DNA from: Actinomycetaceae bacterium zg-1166
GTDB taxonomy: Bacteria > Actinomycetota > Actinomycetes > Actinomycetales > Actinomycetaceae
Length of the DNA stretch: 64,000 nucleotides
Direction: 5' to 3'
Assembly: GCA_015679245.1 (NCBI GenBank)
Contig: CP064953.1
Span: 682,001-746,000, forward strand
The stretch's first letter is position 1; the number at the start of each line of letters is the position of its first letter. Position numbers and translations under genes: made by a program. The notes under the pieces were generated by a model. That model saw only the letters and a list, made by a program, of their open reading frames with translations. It was not told the DNA's origin and did not search any database. Positions 32,271 through 41,507 of the stretch are shown here, in pieces.

Positions 32271-33565
32271 TGACAATCCCAGCAACAGAGGGTGTGCGTG
32301 CTGTCGCTGAGCGCGCTAAGGCTGCCTCACGTTCCCTGCGCATAGCCACGAGCACCCAAAAAGACGAGCTACTTCTTGCTATCGCCACAGATCTTGAAGC
32401 GAAGATCGACGAGATCCTTGAGGCTAACGTGTGCGACGTGGAGCGTGAAAGTGCCAATGGCATGAGTGAGGCGCTTCTTGATCGTCTTGCACTTTCGCCT
32501 GAGCGTATTTCCTCCATCGCTGCTGCCACACGCGCTGTTGCCGCGCTTCCTGATCCTGTGGGGAATGTTGTGCGTGGGCGCCACCTTCCCAACGGTCTGC
32601 ACATGCGCCAGGTGCGTGTGCCGATGGGAGTAATCGGGATGATCTATGAAGCTCGTCCAAATGTGAGTGTGGATGCGGCAATTCTTGCTCTCAAGGCTGG
32701 CTCGGCAGTGATTCTGCGCGGTGGACGCGCCGCGATTGAGACTAATCGTGTTCTTGTCTCCCTCATGAGAGCTTCACTGGAACGCCAGGGAATGCCAGCT
32801 GATCTCGTCGCAACGATCGACGAGTTTGGGCGCGAAGGCGGTGTGGCGCTTATGCGTGCGCGCGGCCTTGTTGATCTTGTGATTCCACGTGGGGGAGCGA
32901 GCCTGATCCGCACTGTTGTAGAGAATTCTCTTGTTCCCGTGATCGAGACGGGGGTGGGCAATTGTCACGTCTATATCGATTCCTCGGCTGATTCGCAGAA
33001 GGCTCTTGCAATCGCGGTCAATGCGAAGGTTCAACGCCCAGGGGTGTGTAATGCAGCAGAGACTCTCCTTCTCCACAAGGAGTGTGCAGCCGATCTGGCA
33101 CCGCGCATTCTTGAGGCACTTGCTGCATATGGGGTGAAACTTCACGTGTGCGAAGCTACCGCTCATCTGCTCGATCAACAGAATCTTTCACACAACGGTT
33201 CTGGTATTTCCTACACTGCTGCCACTGAGACTGATTGGGAGTGTGAATACCACGCCCTTGACATGGCTGTGAAGATTGTCGATTCTCGTGAGGAGGCTCT
33301 AGAACATATCCGCAGATACTCCACCGGACATACGGAAGCCATTGTCGCTGAAGATTATTCGACGATCCGCGAGTTTGTGGCCAATATCGAGAGTGCAGCA
33401 GTGATGGTCAATGCTTCCACGCGTTTTACTGACGGTGGGGAGTTGGGTTTGGGAGCTGAGATCGGGATTTCCACTCAGAAGCTCCATGCCCGCGGTCCGA
33501 TGGGTCTGGAAGAATTGACGACGACGATGTGGATCGTTGAGGGAGAAGGACATGTCCGAAACTGA
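32270..33565 (+). CDS. proA: Gamma-glutamyl phosphate reductase ProA
   Basis: ProA reduces gamma-glutamyl phosphate with NADPH in the second step of proline synthesis. The aldehyde-dehydrogenase-like fold shows [17 protein letters not shown], the cofactor region, [11 protein letters not shown], and the catalytic cysteine in [13 protein letters not shown]. From the ATG at 32270 the protein has 431 residues, close to the family's 415-430; an upstream in-frame start would add an atypical 23-residue extension. The 3' end overlaps nadD by 14 bases, so proA and nadD are probably one transcript with the genes that follow. Confidence 0.94.
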   Translation: MTIPATEGVRAVAERAKAASRSLRIATSTQKDELLLAIATDLEAKIDEILEANVCDVERESANGMSEALLDRLALSPERISSIAAATRAVAALPDPVGNVVRGRHLPNGLHMRQVRVPMGVIGMIYEARPNVSVDAAILALKAGSAVILRGGRAAIETNRVLVSLMRASLERQGMPADLVATIDEFGREGGVALMRARGLVDLVIPRGGASLIRTVVENSLVPVIETGVGNCHVYIDSSADSQKALAIAVNAKVQRPGVCNAAETLLLHKECAADLAPRILEALAAYGVKLHVCEATAHLLDQQNLSHNGSGISYTAATETDWECEYHALDMAVKIVDSREEALEHIRRYSTGHTEAIVAEDYSTIREFVANIESAAVMVNASTRFTDGGELGLGAEIGISTQKLHARGPMGLEELTTTMWIVEGEGHVRN

Positions 33566-34244
33566 GGTTCATGTTCCTGTTGAAGAGCATCCTGGGCGGC
33601 CACGACGTATCGGGATCATGGGCGGCACTTTCGACCCGATTCATCACGGACATCTTGTGGCTGCATCCGAGGTGCAGAAAGTTTTTGGACTCGACGAAGT
33701 CGTCTTTGTACCTACGGGGAATCAGCCTTTCAAGCGCGATCGTAAAGTGACTCTGGCTGAACACCGTTACCTTATGACGGTGATTGCGACAGCTTCAAAC
33801 TCTAAGTTCTCCGTGTCACGTGTGGATATCGAGCGTGGGGGGCTCACTTTTACAGTGGATACCTTGCGTGACTTGCGCCATTCGTATGCGGATGCGGAGT
33901 TTTACTTTATCACCGGAGCTGATGTGCTTCCTGAGATTCTTACCTGGAAGGATTCGCAGGAGCTGTGGGAGCAGGCACATTTCGTGGGCGTGACACGGCC
34001 AGGGCATAAACTCAATGTGGATGGGTTGCCCTCGGATCGTATCAGCCTGCTTGAGGTTCCGGCGATGGCAATCTCTTCTACAGACTGCCGTGCGCGCGTT
34101 GAGCAGGGCTATCCCATCTGGTACTTGGTGCCCGATGGGGTGGTTCAATACATTGCGAAGTATCATTTGTACCAGGAAGATCACGAGCCACAGGGCAGTT
34201 CGGGCGTGAGAGCGCCAACTCAACCAGGGAAGGATGATGCATGA
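33552..34244 (+). CDS. nadD: Nicotinate-nucleotide adenylyltransferase NadD
   Basis: NadD adenylates nicotinic acid mononucleotide in NAD synthesis. The nucleotidyltransferase motif [15 protein letters not shown] lies at residues 21-35, with the HxGH at 31-34 as HHGH, and the closing [10 protein letters not shown] motif (ISST/S-x-R) near residue 178. The ATG at 33552, inside the proA 3' end, has GAGAAGGA upstream and gives 230 residues; an in-frame start 15 bases earlier exists. The 17-residue N-terminal extension before the Rossmann fold is unusual but small. Confidence 0.93.
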   Translation: MSETEVHVPVEEHPGRPRRIGIMGGTFDPIHHGHLVAASEVQKVFGLDEVVFVPTGNQPFKRDRKVTLAEHRYLMTVIATASNSKFSVSRVDIERGGLTFTVDTLRDLRHSYADAEFYFITGADVLPEILTWKDSQELWEQAHFVGVTRPGHKLNVDGLPSDRISLLEVPAMAISSTDCRARVEQGYPIWYLVPDGVVQYIAKYHLYQEDHEPQGSSGVRAPTQPGKDDA

Positions 34245-35137
34245 GCGAGGAAACACCGCGCCTCTCACGAAAGGAGATGCGTGAGCGAGGACTCCTCACG
34301 GCGATTCCAGAATCAGGTGAATCGCCCCTCTCACAAACTCAGGAACTTCGTCTGGCACGTCTAAGCCGTAAAGAGATGCGCGAACGTGAACGTGCCTCGG
34401 CGGCAGCTGTGGCTGCTGAGATTGAGGCTGTCAAGGCGGCAAAAGCAGAAGAAGCTGCTCGTAGAGCCAAGGAAACTGCGACACGCACGACGAACACGCC
34501 TACACCAGTGGCGGAAGATTCTCTTGCGGCTCGCACACGTGGATCTGCTCTCCCTGCTTCGACGTCAATTCCCTCATCGCCTTCAGCTCCCTCTGCGAGT
34601 GAGGCTGCTCAGGCGAGCGCAGCAGTAGATTCTGGCCGTAAGTCCATTTTCGAGCGTTTCTCTCAACCTTCACAGGAGGAAGTCGAAGAAACAGGCTCCC
34701 TGGAAGATCGCCTCCTCGCTCGTGTGCAAAGTGAGACGCCATCGTACAAGCGTGAACACAATGCTTGGGAACACGAGACACAGCTAGAGAAAACAGAGCG
34801 AGAAACAAAGGAAGGAGGACCGCATTCTGCACCTGCGGAAGAGTCTAAAGTTTCCCTGCAGGTTCCTCTTCCAGCACCTCGCGTGCGTAATCACGAATTG
34901 AGCGCTCAAAGTGAGGCGAATCTTCCCGAATCCTCGATCTTCGACGAGGAAACCGAGGAAACCGAGCTGGCTCCGCGCCGTGAGGGAATGGGAGGAGTAC
35001 TCCTGACGATCATTATGATCCTTATCGGTATCCTTCTCGGTTTTCTCATCGGCTGGGCTATTAACCACTTCTTCCTCTCAGCCGAATCGGTGGTGCCTAC
35101 TATGAGCGCCACCCGCGCCACCCATCTTATTTCCTAG
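34241..35137 (+). CDS. Membrane protein of unknown function with RKEMRER repeats
   Basis: The product is not recognised. The N-terminal 60 residues contain two copies of [11 protein letters not shown] (near residues 8 and 41), then a charged helical stretch and a long Ser/Pro/Glu-rich, probably disordered region. A single hydrophobic segment at about 250-275 ([20 protein letters not shown]) lies near the C-terminus, leaving about 25 residues outside, so the bulk is probably cytoplasmic. It overlaps nadD by four bases (ATGA) and ends eight bases before rsfS, so it belongs to the nadD-rsfS operon. Proteins of this shape in this position occur in related genera; their role is unknown to me. Confidence 0.6.
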   Translation: MSEETPRLSRKEMRERGLLTAIPESGESPLSQTQELRLARLSRKEMRERERASAAAVAAEIEAVKAAKAEEAARRAKETATRTTNTPTPVAEDSLAARTRGSALPASTSIPSSPSAPSASEAAQASAAVDSGRKSIFERFSQPSQEEVEETGSLEDRLLARVQSETPSYKREHNAWEHETQLEKTERETKEGGPHSAPAEESKVSLQVPLPAPRVRNHELSAQSEANLPESSIFDEETEETELAPRREGMGGVLLTIIMILIGILLGFLIGWAINHFFLSAESVVPTMSATRATHLIS

Positions 35138-35145
35138 GAGGTTTT

Positions 35146-35595
35146 GTGGCTGCCACCGAGCTTGCCATCAGCCATGCCCGTACTGCTGCTCTCGCCGCGG
35201 TAGAACTCAAAGCTACGAGTTTCACGGCAATTGACGTGTCTGAGCGTCTCATTTTTTCTGACGTCTTTCTTGTCATCTCGGGTTCTACCGAGCGTCAGGT
35301 TCGCGCCCTCGTCGATACCGTGGAAGATGCTCTCCTCAATGCGGGTGAACACAGGATTCGTCGGGAAGGAATGGAAGGAGAGGCTCACTGGGTAATCCTC
35401 GATTATGGCGATCTCATAATCCATGTTCAGCAAGATGAGGATCGCGTGTTCTACAATCTTGAGCGCCTCTGGGCCGATTGTCCCGTTCTGGATCTCGGTG
35501 TAGAGCTTGAGGAAGAGGTAAGCACACTGGAACGCCTCATGGGTGAGGGCTCTGCTGTGACCTTTGACAGTCAGGGGCAGGGGAAGCTCGCGTGA
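35146..35595 (+). CDS. rsfS: Ribosomal silencing factor RsfS
   Basis: RsfS binds L14 on the large subunit and blocks subunit joining when nutrients are scarce. The family core is clear: a strand reading DVFLVISGSTERQVRALVD, then EGEAHWVILDYGDLIIHV and the aromatic FYNLERLWADCP. The 149 residues include a C-terminal tail longer than the minimal 105-residue form. The GTG start has a near-perfect AGGAGG four bases upstream. It overlaps the next gene by four bases. The nadD-x-rsfS order is conserved in bacteria. Confidence 0.93.
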   Translation: MAATELAISHARTAALAAVELKATSFTAIDVSERLIFSDVFLVISGSTERQVRALVDTVEDALLNAGEHRIRREGMEGEAHWVILDYGDLIIHVQQDEDRVFYNLERLWADCPVLDLGVELEEEVSTLERLMGEGSAVTFDSQGQGKLA

Positions 35596-36236
35596 GTGCT
35601 TCGAAGGTTATCCTCTGGCGTCACGGGCAGACGGATCTCAATATCGAGGGTCGTATTCAAGGCTCATGCGATATCCCGCTCAACGAATGTGGCCGTGAGC
35701 AAGCGCGCTGTGTGGCTCCCCATATTGCTCAACTTGCTCCAGCTGCGATTGTTGCTTCTCCGCTTATCCGTGCAGTGGTGACAGCGCAAGCTGTAGCCGA
35801 TCTTCTTGGACTACCGATCGTTACCGACGAAGGCCTTCAGGAACGCCACTACGGCTTCTGGGAGAAGATGACGCGCGATGAGATCGCTGCGCGTTACCCA
35901 CATGAATATGCTCTCTGGCGTACGGGTGGTCAGCCTGTGGGTGTGGATGTTGAGACGAACGCGAGTGTAGGTGCGCGTTTTAGTGCGGCTGTGAATCGCC
36001 ATGCTCAAGCGCTTGAATCAGGAACACTCCTTGTGGTGGCACACGGTGGCTCTATCCGAGCAGGGGTTGCGACCTTGCTAGGTCTCGATGCTGCATGGCC
36101 GGGGCTCTACGGTATGGATAACTGCCATTGGGCTGCACTCTCGCGTCGCAGCGCAGATGCGCCTACCTGGATGCTCACGTCGTATAACCGAACAGTTCCC
36201 ACCGGGGAGGATTTCCTCACCTCCTGGACGAAGTAG
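35592..36236 (+). CDS. Histidine phosphatase (phosphoglycerate mutase family)
   Basis: A histidine phosphatase superfamily protein. The catalytic RHGQT motif opens the sequence (residues 10-14, VILWRHGQTDLN), the acidic residue follows in ERHYGFWEKM near residue 83, and the second histidine lies in VVAHGGSIR near residue 150. At 214 residues it fits small-molecule phosphatases such as the actinobacterial GpgP-like or cobalamin-type enzymes; the substrate cannot be read from sequence. The GTG start overlaps the rsfS stop, as is common for this gene pair in actinobacteria. Confidence 0.85.
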   Translation: MSASKVILWRHGQTDLNIEGRIQGSCDIPLNECGREQARCVAPHIAQLAPAAIVASPLIRAVVTAQAVADLLGLPIVTDEGLQERHYGFWEKMTRDEIAARYPHEYALWRTGGQPVGVDVETNASVGARFSAAVNRHAQALESGTLLVVAHGGSIRAGVATLLGLDAAWPGLYGMDNCHWAALSRRSADAPTWMLTSYNRTVPTGEDFLTSWTK

Positions 36237-36599
36237 CGCTTACTGAGCGAGGAAGTGTGAGAAGGCACGGTAACTGAAGATTTACGGATATGAATGTGAG
36301 TCGGCAGAAATTTGGTCGGTGCATATCGTATGGAATGGTGTTGGGTGTTGAGTTGAGGATTTTGGTTTTCTACTCATAGACGCGTGAGCAAGTCCTTTAA
36401 ATCGAACAATTCCCTCGTGCAAGTGGTAGAGCTTCAATGAGGCGCGTTACGAGGCAAGGAGATCAGAGAGGATCTGTGCGTGTGGTTCTCTGGAGGAAGA
36501 GAGAAAGATATGCTGTGTCTCGGAGGCCTTCGACCACTAGTAGCTCTGTAACGTCCTCCCACCTCATCCTGGGAGAGAAGAGAACCGAAAGGGGAACAC
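36237..36599. other. Gene-free stretch before the HxlR regulator
   Basis: Nothing recognisable was found. Both strands carry only short frames without ribosome sites. No terminator hairpin with a T-run is visible after the phosphatase gene. Confidence 0.4.
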
Positions 36600-36977
36600 A
36601 TGGCAGAAACACCCGAGGCCAATGTCTTTTCTCGCACCTGCCCGTCCCGCAGTGTCCTCCTCCACCTCACCGGACGTTGGGGATGCCTCGTTGTTACTGC
36701 TCTTGCAGAAGGATCTCTCCGCTTTGGAGATATCCGTCGTAGAATCGAGGGAATCTCGGATCGAATGCTCTCCCAGACTCTTTCACAACTCGAACGCGAC
36801 GGTATTGTTTCGCGCACTGTACGGTGCCAGCTTCCCCCACATGTGGAGTATTCCCTCACAGCTTTGGGAAAGAAGATAGAACCAGCGCTAGATTCGCTGA
36901 TTAGCCTCGTCGAAGATAATCTTCCAGCGGTGGAAAAGGCGCGCAAGGCCTACGACGATACTCACTCTCGGGTGTAA
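36600..36977 (+). CDS. HxlR-family winged-helix transcriptional regulator
   Basis: A 125-residue regulator of the HxlR class. The N-terminal Cys in SRTCPSRSVLLHLTGRWG, the LRFGDIRRRIEGISDRMLSQTLSQLERDG recognition region as overlapping pieces RFGDIRRRIEGIS and MLSQTLSQLERDG, and the wing residues VEYSLTALG are the family's signature. Such proteins often sense quinones, aldehydes or thiol stress through the N-terminal cysteine and control a divergent gene; no divergent partner is evident here. GGGGAA lies eight bases upstream of the ATG. The downstream DUF1846 gene is convergent. Confidence 0.85.
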   Translation: MAETPEANVFSRTCPSRSVLLHLTGRWGCLVVTALAEGSLRFGDIRRRIEGISDRMLSQTLSQLERDGIVSRTVRCQLPPHVEYSLTALGKKIEPALDSLISLVEDNLPAVEKARKAYDDTHSRV

Positions 36978-37253
36978 ATAGCCCCTCCAAGGCTTGTGCG
37001 AGGTTCAGTTCTACAAACGGTGGCCTAGACATTTCCTGGATAGTGGTGAAGCTCTTTCAGCTGGTTCTGACGCACAGATACACACAGGCGAACTTCTCAC
37101 TACTATGGAGAACGCTCGTTCTATTGCAGAGGAAGCGGTCACATCGCGAATAATGTGACTCGTCTTCTCTGCCATGCGTGCCTCGATATGAGCGATGGGG
37201 GCAGCTTCGTGAGTGCGGATGCTTCTTCTGTCTACACGTCACAACGTGAGAAT

Positions 37254-38750
37254 TTAGCGCTTACGGTAGAGACGCTTGTACTGGAACACAGGCTCGCTTG
37301 TGACATGAACGCCGAGCTTGCGGAAGACATCCTCATCCACTGGGCCCAGTATCACTGAGGAATGGACGTCACAGCCCTCCAGCAAAGCGAGGGAATCCAA
37401 AGCGCGGCGTGCATACTCGTTCGTTGTTGCACTCACAGCTAAAGCAATGAGAACCTCGTCGGTGTGAAGGCGGGGATTGCGTGATCCCAAGTGTGTTGTC
37501 TTAAGGTTCTGGATCGGCTCAATCGATTCGGGGGAGAGAAGGTCAATCGAATCATCAATCCCAGCCAGCACTTTCATCGCATTGAGAAGTACTGAAGACG
37601 AACTTCCCAAGAGAGGAGAAGTTTTCCCAGTGACGATCCTTCCATCAGGAAGCTCAAGTGCTGCAGCTGGAGCCTTCGTCTTCTTGTGCTTTTCCAGAGC
37701 TGGAGTTACCACGGGTCGATCGGTAGGTGTGATCCCCACTTTGCTCATAAGAAGAGCAATACGGTCGGAGATCGTCGAATCTAATTCATCGCGAGCTTCG
37801 GCTACGCGTGCCTTGAAGTAGCGGCGAATAATCTCCTGTTTGGAAGCTCGTTGGCAGATGTCGTCATCGCAGATCGCCATTCCTGCCATATTCACACCCA
37901 TGTCTGTAGGGGACTTGTAGGGTGAGGTACCCATGATGCGCTCGAAGAGCACATTGAGTACAGGGAAGATCTCCACATCGCGGTTGTAATTGACAGTCTG
38001 AATACCGTAGGCCGCCAGATGGTAAGGATCCACCATATTGACATCGTCAAGATCGGCGGTAGCGGCCTCGTAGGCGATATTGACCGGATGATCGAGGGGG
38101 AGATTCCAGATCGGGAAAGTTTCGAACTTCGCATATCCTGACGTGAGTCCACGCTTGTGGTCGTGGTAAAGCTGGGAGAGGCAGGTGGCCATTTTCCCAC
38201 TCCCCGGGCCAGGTGCTGTAATAACGACGAGGTTGCGGCTGGTTTCGATGTAATCGTTTTTTCCGTAGCCTGCCTCAGAGATAACGTATTCGACGTCGTG
38301 TGGGTAACCTTTGATGAGGTGATGACGGTACACGCGCAGGCCGAGTCGTTCGAGCTTGCGTTTAAATACTTTGGCTTGGCGATTGTCGTCGGTCATTTGT
38401 GAGATAACCACGGAGCCGACGTAGAGGCCGTAAGAACGGAAGGCATCAATAAGGCGAAGAACGTCTTCGTCGTAGGTGATGCCAAGATCCTCACGTACCT
38501 TATTTCGTTGGAGATCTCGGGCGGAGACGACAACGACTACTTCCACGTCCTCTTTCATAGACTCAAGCATGACGATCTTGTTATCCGGGAGGAAGCCAGG
38601 GAGCACACGCGAGGCGTGCATATCGTCAAAAAGTTTGCCTCCAAACTCAAGGTAGAGCTTGCCGCCAAACTGCTTTCGACGCTCAAGGATATTCTTCGTT
38701 TGAAGTTCGATATATGTATCGCGGTCGAACCCACGCGCACGGTTTGCCAT
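37254..38750 (-). CDS. DUF1846 family protein
   Basis: The 498 residues match the DUF1846 family, conserved and structurally known in streptococci but of uncertain function. Family landmarks seen are the start [20 protein letters not shown] as [18 protein letters not shown], the central [20 protein letters not shown] with a P-loop-like glycine-rich stretch near residue 183, and [13 protein letters not shown]. The protein is soluble in appearance. On the minus strand TATCAT lies eight bases before the ATG, a possible leaderless start. It is convergent with the HxlR gene, and the decayed insertion element begins upstream of it. A nucleotide- or phosphosugar-related role is suggested by the glycine-rich loop only. 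Confidence 0.85.
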   Translation of the reverse strand: MANRARGFDRDTYIELQTKNILERRKQFGGKLYLEFGGKLFDDMHASRVLPGFLPDNKIVMLESMKEDVEVVVVVSARDLQRNKVREDLGITYDEDVLRLIDAFRSYGLYVGSVVISQMTDDNRQAKVFKRKLERLGLRVYRHHLIKGYPHDVEYVISEAGYGKNDYIETSRNLVVITAPGPGSGKMATCLSQLYHDHKRGLTSGYAKFETFPIWNLPLDHPVNIAYEAATADLDDVNMVDPYHLAAYGIQTVNYNRDVEIFPVLNVLFERIMGTSPYKSPTDMGVNMAGMAICDDDICQRASKQEIIRRYFKARVAEARDELDSTISDRIALLMSKVGITPTDRPVVTPALEKHKKTKAPAAALELPDGRIVTGKTSPLLGSSSSVLLNAMKVLAGIDDSIDLLSPESIEPIQNLKTTHLGSRNPRLHTDEVLIALAVSATTNEYARRALDSLALLEGCDVHSSVILGPVDEDVFRKLGVHVTSEPVFQYKRLYRKR

Positions 38751-38885
38751 GTCTCATCATGATACCTGGTAGAGCTGAGAGCAGACAGAATTTTTGTGAG
38801 TCGGCAGGGGTGTGATTGCTCTCGCTTGGTCTAGATTGAACTGCCCTCGGGTTTTGTCCTAGGTATTTGCCTTGTTTTCTGTTTT

Positions 38886-39400
38886 CTCCCAGGCTGTCAT
38901 GTTTGTCCAAAACGTCTCCTCACCCTCTATCGGAGTCCGGTATCCCAGTAAGGCGTGGAGTCTGGATTCGTTTAAGCAGGATATTTATTCAAACGTTGCA
39001 ATCTCAATATCAACACATCCGCCCAGCCGTGAGAATGGATGAGCTTGTTCTTTAGAGCCGTTGATACTCTCAGCCACAGCATTATCGTAGGAATCTCCTG
39101 TTTCCCGTTAAAGCGGGATTCCACTCTCAGGGAACGTGTCGTTGTAAACAACGCTGATGTACTGGGAACCATGGTTCAAATGATGCCCGAGTCTGTTTGT
39201 CTCCTTCGGGTAGGCGATTGCTTGGTTGAGAGTTTGCAACGCCACTACCTCGGTTGAGTTGAGAGGTTGCAATGCCACTACCTCGGTAGGCATGGAATCC
39301 GATAACGCCCCGACAATCTTCCAGGAAACCAATCTTCCGGGAAACACATCGGTGACGAATACGGCCTACACAAGCTCTGGGACAGCTCAGTAATGATGGC
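38886..39400 (-). pseudogene. Decayed IS3-family transposase (OrfB C-terminal part)
   Basis: Reading the minus strand across frames recovers an IS3-type integrase: VTDVFPGRLVSWKIVGALSD, then HLNHGSQYISVVYNDT, GDSYDNAVAESINGS, KNKLIHSHGWADV, and finally NESRLHALLGYRTPIEG. At least two frameshifts and an in-frame stop interrupt it. The second catalytic aspartate (HSDxGSQY) is an Asn (HLNHGSQY). A 33-base in-frame tandem duplication lies at 39225-39286. The first part of OrfB and any OrfA are missing, and inverted ends were not identified. It flanks the flippase-LicD island directly. Confidence 0.8.
39225..39286. repeat. 33-bp period tandem duplication inside the transposase relic
   Basis: Two 29-base copies (39225-39253 and 39258-39286) of GTTGAGAGKTTGCAAYGCCA followed by CTACCTCGG differ at only two positions and repeat with a period of 33 bases, equal to 11 codons. 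On the coding strand this repeats the peptide TEVVALQ.LN. Confidence 0.8.
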
Positions 39401-39424
39401 GTGGCGCACTCAAAGTATCCCTGC

Positions 39425-40642
39425 TTAATTCTTTGTTTTTAGACTGATGGTAAAGGCTAGGCATAAAACAGCCATAGCTGCAGTATATGCCCAAGCGGCC
39501 CCCAGCAAAGCCATTGTCGGCACTAGAATTAGGCAGGCGATAAAAACCGTTAGCGCTGCGCAAATATAGCAGATAAATACTTTATTTTGCTTACGCATAG
39601 TTGTTAGCGCGTAGTAAAGAATTACGCTGGCAGCATTGAGGCAGCCAGCACCGATCAGTACCAATAATTCAAGGCGTAAATGTGAAATATCGTTACGGAA
39701 GACCACGTTTAGGATCGGCACCCCAATAGTTACGGCCACCAGTGATACTGCAATAAATGCTCCTAGTGTGGCAAATAAGCCTTTATTTATTAAAGCGTTA
39801 AAAGCTTTTTTATCGCCCTCAGCCCACTTAGTAGCTAAGGGCGTAAGCAGTGGTCGAAAAACTAGCAGTGAAAGCATATTTATCGCTACTGCGGGCATAT
39901 AGATAATCGCAAAATATCCCTGACTAGTATTGTCCAAATAGTGGTCGATGGCAAAACGAGGAGCATTAACTAAATAAATACTAATAAACGAAGCCAGAAA
40001 AAGCGGTAGACACTGTTTTAACAGTCGTATAATCGAGCTTTTTTGCCATTGTGGGCGCAAGGAAAAAATGCTGCGTGAGTAAGGTATGAAAACCGCCAAA
40101 AAAGCTGCAGTAGAAATAATTATAGCAATAATAGCTGCCCAGATTAGCGATGTGGTAAGGAAAATACCTAAGCTAAAAGAAATAATAGTGCTGCAAATGC
40201 GGATAAAAGACCCGCGAGCACCAATATCAAGATGATTGGAACGCTGAAATTCGCTATAAAAGACGTCCTCGAAGGTATCGTAGAGACGCAGTAGTGCCAC
40301 TAAGGTTAGTGTCCAAAAAGTCCCTATATCACGGCTGCTTAGGCCGCAGTAGATAACTATACCGATAATCATCGCTATACTGGTGATTATACGGGTGCTG
40401 AGATAGGTGCCGAAGCGATATTCGTTCTCTACGTCAGTGACGTGGAAGGTACGTACTTCATACATTCCCAGGGCTTGGAACTGCTGCCCGATTGATATTG
40501 CCAGAGAGAATGACCCCGCAATAGCAATATCGGTGCTGCGCGTAACCGCGGTGAGCATAATCACCAAAGCGAGGGAGGAGGTTAAGGAAGCAGCGGTATT
40601 CCAAAAATAGTCGCGCTTTAGTTGGGTAGTGTTATTAGTCAT
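39425..40642 (-). CDS. Polysaccharide/lipid-linked oligosaccharide flippase (Wzx-like)
   Basis: A 405-residue integral membrane protein with about 12 hydrophobic segments spread evenly from residue 10 to 400, the layout of Wzx/PST-type MOP-superfamily flippases. No soluble domain is present. The start is TNNTTQLKRDYFWNTAASL, typical of the N-terminus of this group (short hydrophilic lead, then YFWN). Codons are A+T-rich compared with the flanking core genes, suggesting acquisition. It overlaps the upstream licD gene by eight bases, so it should move the product of, or a substrate for, the LicD enzymes. No polymerase or glycosyltransferase lies nearby. Confidence 0.72.
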   Translation of the reverse strand: MTNNTTQLKRDYFWNTAASLTSSLALVIMLTAVTRSTDIAIAGSFSLAISIGQQFQALGMYEVRTFHVTDVENEYRFGTYLSTRIITSIAMIIGIVIYCGLSSRDIGTFWTLTLVALLRLYDTFEDVFYSEFQRSNHLDIGARGSFIRICSTIISFSLGIFLTTSLIWAAIIAIIISTAAFLAVFIPYSRSIFSLRPQWQKSSIIRLLKQCLPLFLASFISIYLVNAPRFAIDHYLDNTSQGYFAIIYMPAVAINMLSLLVFRPLLTPLATKWAEGDKKAFNALINKGLFATLGAFIAVSLVAVTIGVPILNVVFRNDISHLRLELLVLIGAGCLNAASVILYYALTTMRKQNKVFICYICAALTVFIACLILVPTMALLGAAWAYTAAMAVLCLAFTISLKTKN

Positions 40643-41492
40643 TTGTTAAAAAGTTGTGTTTACCAAAGTCAATGCTAAAGGGCTGGTGATTGATTCGTTG
40701 GTGCGGTGGAGGAGGGGACATATAGTTACCGAAATGCCGAGTTAATACGCGATCGTACTGTTTGGGGACTAGTACTGTTATGTCCTCAAAGGGTAGGGGG
40801 ACGGCAGGGAATAATTCGTCGATGTGGGCAGACCATTTCGCCGGGGCACGAGTGCTGTGATCGGCGAGCCAGAGGCTCTCGTGGCTGCGGTAGCGGCAGG
40901 CAGCTTTGGTCCAGTGGTGAATTAGTTTACCGCTGTCAATGGGGCTGCTGGCTAGCAGGTTGTGGGCAGCTTTCATGATGAGGTTAGCTATTGGAGCTAA
41001 GCCGTAGGGTAGCTGTATGCCGCTGGGGGTGGCACCTTGGAGGAATAAAATTCGCCCCCATAGCCAGGTTTGTTTACATTGGCGGTGAAAGGCTGCCCTT
41101 GAGGTAGGCATATTATCGAGCGGGAAGATATCGATGCCGATTGGCATTTGAAATTTTCTGTCCTTGGCTGCCAGGGAGATAAATTTGGTATCTTTAAGCC
41201 CTAAAACTGCGAAAGTCGTTGGGTAGTTGGGGGTGGTGTAGGGGTTTAATAGTTCAAAGTCGCTGCCAAGGAGAGTCGGAGCGAAGGTGAGGAATTTTTC
41301 GTAATCTTCACGCGGCATGAGCACGTCGGCGTCGTCGTCCCAGGGAATAAAGCCTTGGTGACGGATCGCACCGATAGCGGTGCCCCCGTAAGCGGCGTAG
41401 CGTAAGCCTAATTCTTGGCAGACTTGGTGGAAATGCCCCAGTACGTAGGTGGTAGCTTTCTGAATAGCTCTTAGAGTTTGGGCGTTATTCAT
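40635..41492 (-). CDS. LicD family phosphotransferase (second copy)
   Basis: LicD proteins transfer phosphocholine or other phospho-groups onto teichoic acids and surface glycans. The diagnostic block GGTAIGAIRHQGFIPWDDDAD near residue 40 (shown as GGTAIGAIRHQGFI and PWDDDADVLM) holds the nucleotidyltransferase-fold metal-binding aspartates. The later IGIDIFPLDNMP segment is also conserved. At 285 residues it has the family's usual size. It is a paralogue of the next gene upstream, sharing the same motif order, and is separated from it by 15 bases. Base composition matches the flippase rather than the core genes. Confidence 0.85.
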   Translation of the reverse strand: MNNAQTLRAIQKATTYVLGHFHQVCQELGLRYAAYGGTAIGAIRHQGFIPWDDDADVLMPREDYEKFLTFAPTLLGSDFELLNPYTTPNYPTTFAVLGLKDTKFISLAAKDRKFQMPIGIDIFPLDNMPTSRAAFHRQCKQTWLWGRILFLQGATPSGIQLPYGLAPIANLIMKAAHNLLASSPIDSGKLIHHWTKAACRYRSHESLWLADHSTRAPAKWSAHIDELFPAVPLPFEDITVLVPKQYDRVLTRHFGNYMSPPPPHQRINHQPFSIDFGKHNFLTND

Positions 41493-41507
41493 CGTTACTC
41501 TCTTAAC

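Noticed and set aside
36434-36946. 170-codon frame on the minus strand over the HxlR gene
   Set aside because: The HxlR protein on the plus strand has a recognisable winged helix and a ribosome site; the opposite frame shows neither.
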